A stretch of 64,000 nt of DNA, taken from positions 1,550,001 through 1,614,000 of the forward strand of contig NZ_JACBZR010000001.1 in assembly GCF_013408335.1 (NCBI RefSeq), read 5' to 3'. Below the pieces are notes generated by a model. The model searched no databases. It was not told where the DNA came from and saw only the letters and a list, made by a program, of their open reading frames with translations. Each line of letters opens with the position of its first letter. Within the stretch, counting starts at the first letter, position 1. The DNA comes from Nocardioides panzhihuensis (GTDB taxonomy: Bacteria > Actinomycetota > Actinomycetes > Propionibacteriales > Nocardioidaceae). The position numbers were made by a program, and so were the translations under genes. Below, in pieces: positions 8,103-14,533 of this stretch.

Positions 8103-8227
8103 GACAACGGCGGTGGCGGGCCGGAGCGGATCGGTTACCTCTCCCTTTCAAGGAGACCCTCGGAGGAGGGTCACCCGGCTACGCCGGGCCTGTCCGGTGC
8201 GCACAACACGCCCGCCACCGCCTTGTC
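8103..8227 (+). ncRNA. Y RNA-like ncRNA 3, in the leader of the Ro60 gene
   Basis: The terminal helix is 18 bp with one bulged C (8108): GACAA plus GGCGGTGGCGGGC (8103-8121) pair with GCCCGCCACCGCC plus TTGTC (8210-8227). After the stem comes CGGAGCGGATCGGTTA, the same motif as RNAs 1 and 2. The apical part holds three hairpins: TCTCC-CTTTCAA-GGAGA (8140-8156), ACCCTC-GGAG-GAGGGT (8156-8171) and CCCGGC-TAC-GCCGGG (8174-8188). The layout imitates T arm, closed acceptor and D arm, but without tRNA consensus bases. The last paired base is only 7 nt before the Shine-Dalgarno AAGGAG of rsr, so this RNA also forms the mRNA leader if transcription continues. Confidence 0.75.
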
Positions 8228-8247
8228 GCTATTGAAGGAGATTGATG

Positions 8248-9843
8248 ATGGACGTCCTGCGCAGCCTCGGCATCCGCCGCAGGCCACAGTCCGAGCGAGC
8301 CGATGCCCGCCAGCGCCGCAACTCGGCCGGCGGCTACGCGTTCACCCTCGATGACGCGACGCGGCTGCGTCGCTTCCTCGTGCTCGGGGTCGACGGCGGC
8401 ACCTACTACGCCGCTCCGCGCGATCTTGCTCGCGACAACGCCGAGATCGTCACCCGGATGGCGCAGGAAGATCCGGAGACCCTGGTCTCGACCATCGTCG
8501 AGGTGTCGCGGAATGGCGCTGCCCCGAAGCAGAACGCGACGCTGTTCGCGCTGGCCCTGGCAGCGTCGTACCCGGAGTCTTCTGCGCTCGCGCTGGCTGC
8601 ACTGCCCAAGGTCGCACGCACGGGCACGCATCTGTTCCTGTTCGCGGCCTACGTCGAGCAGTTTCGCGGGTGGGGCCGTGGTCTGCGACGTGCAGTCGGC
8701 TCGTGGTACACCTCGCGGGAGGCCGGCGACCTGGCCTATCAGGTGGTCAAGTACCGCCAGCGCGAAGGCTGGACGCACCGTGACCTCCTGCGCTTGGCGC
8801 ACCCTGAGACCGCGGTGCCTGAACTTCAGGACGTTTTCGACTGGATCGTCCGCGGCGCGGTTGGCGACCACACGCCAGCGCTCATCGAGGGCTTCATGCG
8901 CGCGCAGGAGGCGACTGACCCGAAGACCTGGTCTGCGCTCGTGCGAGAGCACCGACTCTCGTGGGAGATGTTTCCCGACCCGGCGCTACGAGAGGTGGAG
9001 GTATGGGACGCGCTGCTCGACGTGGGCGTGCCCCAAACCGCACTGATGCGGCAGTTGCCGCGGCTCACCCGGCTAGGCCTCCTGCCTGACCTCGGAGGCC
9101 GAACGGACGAGGTCGCGTCCCAGCTCACCGACGCGGACCGCCTGCGCGCAGCTCGGATCCACCCGGTCAACGTCCTGGTCGCGCAGCGGACGTACGCCGC
9201 CGGGCGGTCGGCTCGCGGTGCCGGCGAGTGGGCGCCGTCGCGGAAGGTGACCGATGCCCTCGACGCGGCGTTCTACACGGCGTTCGGCGCAGTCGAGCCG
9301 TCCGGCACCCGCACCATGCTGGCGGTCGACGTGTCCGGCTCGATGGGCGTGCCCATCTCCGGAATGCCGATCACCGCCCGCGAGGCGTCAGCGGCACTGA
9401 CTCTCGTGCAACTGGCCACGGAGCCGTTGGCGACCGCGGTCGGCTTCACCGCCCGCAACGGTCAGGACTGGCACGACACGGCCCTGCAGCCACTTGCGAT
9501 CTCCCCGCGCCAGCGCCTGGACGACGCACTGAAGGTTGTCGACGCCATGCCGATGTCGGGAACCGACTGCGCGCTTCCCATGGTGCACGCGACCGAGAAG
9601 GGTCTCGAGGTTGACACGTTCGTGATCTACACCGACAACGAGACGTGGGCAGGCAACATTCATCCTCACCAGGCTCTGGCCGAGTACCGCCGTCGATCCG
9701 GGATCAACGCGAAGCTCATTGTGGTTGGCATGACCGCCACAGACTTCAGCATCGCCGATCCCGCCGACCCCGGCATGCTCGACGTGGTCGGGTTCGACGC
9801 GGCCGTGCCCTCGCTGATCACCGAGTTCGCGCGTGGCCTCTGA
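8248..9843 (+). CDS. rsr: TROVE-domain Ro60 family protein (bacterial Ro, Rsr)
   Basis: A 531-aa ring-shaped RNA chaperone/scaffold. Residues about 20-345 form the alpha-helical HEAT-like TROVE ring (NSAGGYAFTLDD... with FLVLGVDGGTYY and QVVKYRQREGWTHRDLLRLAHP, all Ro60 hallmarks). Residues about 355-531 form a von Willebrand A fold with a complete MIDAS: DVSGS (D361, S363, S365), T439 and D463. The start at 8248 is preferred because AAGGAG at 8235-8240 is 7 nt upstream; an in-frame ATG also exists at 8245. In other bacteria Ro60 binds Y RNA on its outer surface and structured RNA ends in its cavity, and can work with PNPase. The Y RNA genes lie directly upstream on the same strand. Confidence 0.95.
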   Translation: MDVLRSLGIRRRPQSERADARQRRNSAGGYAFTLDDATRLRRFLVLGVDGGTYYAAPRDLARDNAEIVTRMAQEDPETLVSTIVEVSRNGAAPKQNATLFALALAASYPESSALALAALPKVARTGTHLFLFAAYVEQFRGWGRGLRRAVGSWYTSREAGDLAYQVVKYRQREGWTHRDLLRLAHPETAVPELQDVFDWIVRGAVGDHTPALIEGFMRAQEATDPKTWSALVREHRLSWEMFPDPALREVEVWDALLDVGVPQTALMRQLPRLTRLGLLPDLGGRTDEVASQLTDADRLRAARIHPVNVLVAQRTYAAGRSARGAGEWAPSRKVTDALDAAFYTAFGAVEPSGTRTMLAVDVSGSMGVPISGMPITAREASAALTLVQLATEPLATAVGFTARNGQDWHDTALQPLAISPRQRLDDALKVVDAMPMSGTDCALPMVHATEKGLEVDTFVIYTDNETWAGNIHPHQALAEYRRRSGINAKLIVVGMTATDFSIADPADPGMLDVVGFDAAVPSLITEFARGL

Positions 9844-10132
9844 CCCGTTGGGCGAAGTCCGGAGCCGCGCCCAGGGCGGCACCAATACCGGTGCCGCCCC
9901 GAGGCGCGAAGCCGCACGAGGGACCTCAGACCCTCGAGCCGCTCGCGCCAAGGAACTGCATGCGAAGGCAGCGGAGGCAGACCGGGTCGCTGCGCAGTGC
10001 CGCGCCGGGCGCGACCGCATGATCCTCCAGTTACGCGCTGAAGATCCCCAGCGTTGGAGCTACGGAGCACTGGCGGCTGCACTGGGCTGTAGTCGCGAGT
10101 TGATAGCGCTGATTGTCAAACGCAAACGCTGA
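9833..10132 (+). CDS. small helix-turn-helix protein overlapping rsr
   Basis: 99 aa, GTG start at 9833, overlapping the last 11 bp of rsr, which suggests translational coupling. The N-terminal half is basic and Ala/Arg-rich, with a likely helix AARAKELHAKAAEADRVAAQ. The C-terminal WSYGALAAALGCSRELIALIVK is a clear HTH, like the recognition part of sigma-70 region 4 or small phage-type HTH proteins. Function unknown. Because it is coupled to the Ro60 gene it could regulate the locus or bind its RNA, but this is inference only. Confidence 0.7.
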   Translation: MASDPLGEVRSRAQGGTNTGAAPRREAARGTSDPRAARAKELHAKAAEADRVAAQCRAGRDRMILQLRAEDPQRWSYGALAAALGCSRELIALIVKRKR

Positions 10133-10337
10133 ACGGACTCTCCAGACTGCAAGGACGCGTCGGGTTCATGGGGCAATTTCCTGTTGGTGACGTTCGGGTC
10201 GTCCTCGAATCCGGCCGTCGGGTCGACGATGGAGATCCGTCCTCACCTCTCACTGAGGCGAGCTCGGCGCCCCAAGTCGCGGCGCCATGGTCAGAGGTTA
10301 GATCCACGCACCTGTCCCCACCCGGGCACCATCGGCC

Positions 10338-12482
10338 CTAGGAGGCCAGCGGCGGCGACCCCGCCGCGACTCCCACCGGCTCCTCCGCCGGCTCAGCGTC
10401 CAGCTCCGGCAGCAGCCGGTCCAGCCACCCCGGCAGCCACCAGTTCGCGTCGCCGAGGAGCTTCATGGTCGCGGGGACGAGCACCAGGCGTACGACGGTC
10501 GCGTCGAGGAAGATCGCCGTGGCCAGGCCCACTCCCATCATCTTCACCACCGGGTCACTGCCGAGGACGAAGCCCGAGAAGACGGCCACCATGATCAGTG
10601 CGGCTGCGGTGATGGTGCGCCCGGTGCCGGCGATCCCGCCGATGACCGCACGGGTGTTGTCGCCGTGGCGGCGGTACTCCTCGCGCACTCGCGACAGCAG
10701 GAACACCTCGTAGTCCATGGAGAGCCCGAACAGGATCGCGAACATGAACAGCGGGATGAACGACACGATCGGCACCGTCGACTCCACGCCGATCAGGTTG
10801 GCCGCCCAGCCCCACTGGAAGACCATGACGAGCACGCCGTACGCCGCGCCGACGCTCAGCAGGTTCAGCACGACCGCCTTCAGCGGCACCAGCACCGACC
10901 GGAACAACACCGTGAGCAGGAGGAACGACAGCACCAGCACCGCCGCGACGAAGCGCGGCATCCGCTCCTGCACCCGGTCACCGAGGTCGGCGAAGGTGGC
11001 GGTCTGACCGCCGACGTGCGCTGTCGAGGCGGTGCCGTCGAGGATCGCCGGGAAGACCTCGCTACGCAGCCTCGTGACGGTCTCCTGGGTGGCGACGTCC
11101 TGGGGCGACGTGGTCGGCTGGGCCACCAGGGTCGCGACGCCTGCACCGGCGTCGATGGCCGGTTCGCTGACCGAGGTGATGCCCGGGTCGGCCGCCACCG
11201 CCTCGGCGAGCGGCGCCGCGGCGGACCTGTCCTGCGAGATGTCGACGGCGATCACCAGCGGCCCGTTGGCGCCGGGGCCGAAGCCGTCGGCGATGAGGTC
11301 GTACGCCCGTCGTTCGGTTCTGGACTCGGGCTTGGTGCCGTCGTCCGGGAAACCCAGGTTGAGCGCGAAGACGGGTGCGGCCAGGGCGATCATGAGGACC
11401 GCTCCGCCGACGAGGTACGCCGTCGCGTTCCGGGTCACGTGAGCACCCCACCGGTACCAGCCGGTGCTGGGTCGAGTGTTGGGCCGGGACGCCCCGACGA
11501 CGCCCCGCCGCCGGCGTCCGTTGATCCGCTGCCCCGCCAGTCCGAGAAGCGCCGGAAGCAAGGTGACCGAGGCGAGCACCATCACGAGCACCATCGCGGA
11601 GATGGCGACCCCGCCGCCGGTCACGAACGGGATCCCCGCGACGAGCAAACCGAGGATCGCCACGACGACCGTGCCGCCGGCGAAGATCACCGCCTGTCCC
11701 GCGGTGGCCAGGGCCCGGCCGACCGCTTCTGGGACCGGCATCCCCTGAGCCAGGTTCTCGCGGTGCCGGGTGACCAGGAAGAGCGCGTAGTCGATGCCGA
11801 CGCCGAGCCCGACCATGGCCGCGAGCTCCGGCGCCCACGCCGGGATGTCGATCAGGTACGTCACCAGCTTCATCGAGGTGATGCCGATGACCAGACCGAA
11901 CAGCGCCATCCCGATCGGCAGCCCCATCGCGACGAAGGAGCCGAAGGCGATCAGCAGGACGATCATCGCGACGACGATCCCCGCGACCTCTCCGAGCCCG
12001 GTCGGTGCCTCCTCGAACGCGAAGAAGAGATCGCCCCCGGTCTCCAGGGTCAGCGACGACTCCGCACGCAGGTCGGCGGCGGCCTCCTTGAGGTTGTCCA
12101 GGTCGGCGGCAGCGAGCTGTTCGACCGCCGGGTACTGCACCCGCACGAGCGCGATGTCGCCGTTCGGCGAGACGCTGGTTGTCGTACCCAGCACCCGCGG
12201 GAGCTCGGCGAGGGCAGCCTCGACGGGCGCCACCTGCGTCGTGGCGTCCGGCGCTTCGAATACGACGTGGGCGGTGACGCCGCCCTCGTCGGCTTGGGCC
12301 TCGGAGAGCAGCTCCGCGGCTTGGTAGGAGTCGAGGCCGGGAGCCTCGAAGCTCTCCTCGAGATCGCGCCCGAAGGCAGCGGAGGAGGCGATGACGACGA
12401 GCGCGAGAACGACCCAGGCGCCGATGGCGATCCAGGGTCGGGTCGCGGCGGACCGGCCGAGCCGGTAGAGGAGATTGGACAT
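10338..12482 (-). CDS. MMPL/RND-family transporter
   Basis: A 714-aa inner-membrane protein with the MMPL duplication: two sets of one plus five TM helices and two large extracytoplasmic loops. It begins MSNLLYRLGRSAATRPWIAI; this start (12482) is preferred over one 33 bp upstream because the family begins exactly here. The motif GVGIDYALFLVTRHREN in the first half and GLSMDYEVFLLSRVREEYRR in the second carry the Asp-Tyr pairs of the proton relay. It likely exports a hydrophobic compound or lipid. It is divergent, by about 130 bp, from a two-component system that may control it. Confidence 0.92.
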   Translation of the reverse strand: MSNLLYRLGRSAATRPWIAIGAWVVLALVVIASSAAFGRDLEESFEAPGLDSYQAAELLSEAQADEGGVTAHVVFEAPDATTQVAPVEAALAELPRVLGTTTSVSPNGDIALVRVQYPAVEQLAAADLDNLKEAAADLRAESSLTLETGGDLFFAFEEAPTGLGEVAGIVVAMIVLLIAFGSFVAMGLPIGMALFGLVIGITSMKLVTYLIDIPAWAPELAAMVGLGVGIDYALFLVTRHRENLAQGMPVPEAVGRALATAGQAVIFAGGTVVVAILGLLVAGIPFVTGGGVAISAMVLVMVLASVTLLPALLGLAGQRINGRRRRGVVGASRPNTRPSTGWYRWGAHVTRNATAYLVGGAVLMIALAAPVFALNLGFPDDGTKPESRTERRAYDLIADGFGPGANGPLVIAVDISQDRSAAAPLAEAVAADPGITSVSEPAIDAGAGVATLVAQPTTSPQDVATQETVTRLRSEVFPAILDGTASTAHVGGQTATFADLGDRVQERMPRFVAAVLVLSFLLLTVLFRSVLVPLKAVVLNLLSVGAAYGVLVMVFQWGWAANLIGVESTVPIVSFIPLFMFAILFGLSMDYEVFLLSRVREEYRRHGDNTRAVIGGIAGTGRTITAAALIMVAVFSGFVLGSDPVVKMMGVGLATAIFLDATVVRLVLVPATMKLLGDANWWLPGWLDRLLPELDAEPAEEPVGVAAGSPPLAS

Positions 12483-12614
12483 GTCCCTACCGTGGCCCGG
12501 CGAGGAACGATCCACATCGGGCCAAGGAGCAGTGGGCTCCTCGGCCGAAAGGACGAGGAGAGGCTCGTGCTTGTGCCCCGTACGACGAGGCTGTCGGATC
12601 GCTAGGGTCGAGAG

Positions 12615-13745
12615 ATGGTGACCGCCTTCGTCCGCTCAGTTCTCGCCGAGCCCCGTGCCCCGGACCCGCCGGCGCGGATGTGGTGGGACTGGGCCCTGGT
12701 CGGTGCCCTGCTGGCCTCGGCCGCGGGCGAGGCGATCTTCCGCCCCGACGTACCGTGGCGCCCGTTGGGCACCGTGGTCGCGCTCCTGGTGATCCCGGTC
12801 CTGCTCTGGCGGCGTACTCTTCCACTTTTGGCGACCGCGGTCGGCTTCGGCGGCGCGATGGTGCTGCACATCCCGATGATCGTCGACGGCGTGCGTGATG
12901 CGGGGCTCTACACCATGGCCTGCGTCCTGTTGCTGCCGTACGCCCTGTACCGCTGGGCATCGGGACGGGAGGCTCTGGTCGGTACGGCGATCGTGGCCGT
13001 ACCGGTGAGTCTGGGACTCGCGACCAGCCAGACCCTCGGAGACGTGATCGGTGGCGCCACCGTGGTGGTCGCGTCGTTCGCCCTCGGGGCCGCGCTGCGC
13101 TACCGCGCGGTTGCGCGCCAGCGCGAGGTCCAGCAGGTCCGTACGCTCGAGCGCGGCGAGCTCGCTCGCGAGCTGCACGACACCGTCGCCCACCACGTCT
13201 CCGCCATCGCGATCCAGGCCCAGGCAGGGCGAGCGGTGGCGGCCACCGACCCGGCGCTGGCGGTCGAGGCGCTGGCGGTGATCGAGGCCGAGGCGTCACG
13301 TACGTTGTCCGAGATGCGCACGATGGTCCGAGTGCTCCGCGAGGCCGACGCCGTTGACTACGCGCCGCAGCGGGGCATCGGCGATCTGGACGAGCTGACC
13401 CGGATGAGCCCTCTGGTGGAGGTGCGGTGCGTGGGCGATCTCGCCGACCTGCCGCAGCCGGTCGAGGTGTCGGTGTACCGAATCTGTCAGGAGTCGGTCA
13501 CGAACGCGATCCGGCACGCCCTCTACCCCACGAGGGTCAGCGTCGAGGTCCGGGGCGAGGCCGGCGTCGTGGAGGTGCGTGTGCACGACGACGGAGAAGT
13601 CGCCCGCCTCTCGACCAACGTGGGCTACGGCCTGCTCGGGATGGCCGAGCGGGCCAAACTCCTCGGCGGCGTGTGCCAGGCCGGGCCGGACCCGGCCGGT
13701 GGCTGGACCGTCGAGGCGACCCTGCCGCGTGAGGTGTCCCGATGA
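12615..13745 (+). CDS. sensor histidine kinase (HisKA_3, NarL-partner type)
   Basis: A 376-aa membrane kinase. Four to five TM segments lie within residues 24-165, followed by the HisKA_3 dimerisation region with phosphoacceptor His in ELARELHDTVAHHVSAIAIQ. The HATPase_c domain has VSVYRICQESVTNAIRHA (N box) and GYGLLGMAERAKLLGG (G box). Its stop overlaps the ATG of the response regulator by 4 bp. With the divergent MMPL transporter this is a common actinobacterial arrangement for sensing envelope stress or toxic compounds. Confidence 0.92.
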   Translation: MVTAFVRSVLAEPRAPDPPARMWWDWALVGALLASAAGEAIFRPDVPWRPLGTVVALLVIPVLLWRRTLPLLATAVGFGGAMVLHIPMIVDGVRDAGLYTMACVLLLPYALYRWASGREALVGTAIVAVPVSLGLATSQTLGDVIGGATVVVASFALGAALRYRAVARQREVQQVRTLERGELARELHDTVAHHVSAIAIQAQAGRAVAATDPALAVEALAVIEAEASRTLSEMRTMVRVLREADAVDYAPQRGIGDLDELTRMSPLVEVRCVGDLADLPQPVEVSVYRICQESVTNAIRHALYPTRVSVEVRGEAGVVEVRVHDDGEVARLSTNVGYGLLGMAERAKLLGGVCQAGPDPAGGWTVEATLPREVSR

Positions 13746-14398
13746 CCATCCGGGTGGTGGTCGCGGACGACCAGCTCCTGGTCCGCACCGGCCTGACGAT
13801 GATCCTCAACGCGCAGCCCGGGATCGAGGTCGTCGGTGAGGCGACGGACGGTCACGAGGCGGTGGCCGTGGCCCGCGAGCTGCGTCCCGACGTCTGCCTC
13901 TTCGACATCCGGATGCCCGGCATCGACGGCGTCGAAGCGACCCGCCGGCTCGCCGGCCCCGGCGTCGAGGACCCCCTCGCCATCGTCGTCATCACGACCT
14001 TCGACCTCGACGAGTACATCCACGGCGCCCTCAAGGCCGGCGCCCGTGGCTTCCTGCTCAAGGACGCCGGTCCCGAGCTGCTGGTCCAGGCGATCCACGC
14101 AGCAGCGAACGGCGACGCGCTCATCTCGCCCAACATCACCCGCCGCCTCCTCACCACGCTGGTTGGCCTCGAGCGAGCCACCCCGCCGGCCCAGCCGATC
14201 GAGCCGCTCACCGAGCGCGAGGAGGAAGTCCTCCTGACCGTCGCGCGTGGCCGCACCAATGCAGAGATCGCCGAGGAGCTGAACATCACCCTGAGCACGG
14301 TGAAGAGCCATGTCGCCGCGCTGATGAACAAGCTCGGCGCCCGCAACCGCGTCGAGGTCGCGATGTGGGCGTACGAGACCAAGCGTGTGAAGGAGTAG
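13742..14398 (+). CDS. NarL/FixJ-type response regulator
   Basis: A 218-aa regulator. The receiver domain has the acidic pair D9-D10, phosphoacceptor D55 in CLFDIRMPG and Lys in FLLKDAGPE. The LuxR-type HTH at about 150-212 contains LTEREEEVLLTVARGRTNAE and then LSTVKSHVAALMNKLGARNR. It is translationally coupled to the kinase. The divergent MMPL gene is the most plausible target. Confidence 0.93.
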   Translation: MTIRVVVADDQLLVRTGLTMILNAQPGIEVVGEATDGHEAVAVARELRPDVCLFDIRMPGIDGVEATRRLAGPGVEDPLAIVVITTFDLDEYIHGALKAGARGFLLKDAGPELLVQAIHAAANGDALISPNITRRLLTTLVGLERATPPAQPIEPLTEREEEVLLTVARGRTNAEIAEELNITLSTVKSHVAALMNKLGARNRVEVAMWAYETKRVKE

Positions 14399-14533
14399 GG
14401 CCGCGGTGCGGGTACCTCATCTTGAGGAGCCGGCCCACGCTACGGTAGCGCCGCGTGGGGATCTGTCTAGACCTGTTGCATGAGGTCCGCGTGGGTCCAA
14501 GCCGAACGAATCCGTCCTGCAGAGGGGATGTCA

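Noticed and set aside
7876..8235. Open frame of 119 codons across the Y RNAs
   Set aside because: Its sequence is explained by conserved RNA stems; no ribosome binding site and no protein likeness.
10665..12605. 646-codon frame antisense to the MMPL transporter
   Set aside because: Mirror of a high-GC gene; composition rich in Arg, His and Asp without motifs, while the opposite strand has clear transporter motifs.
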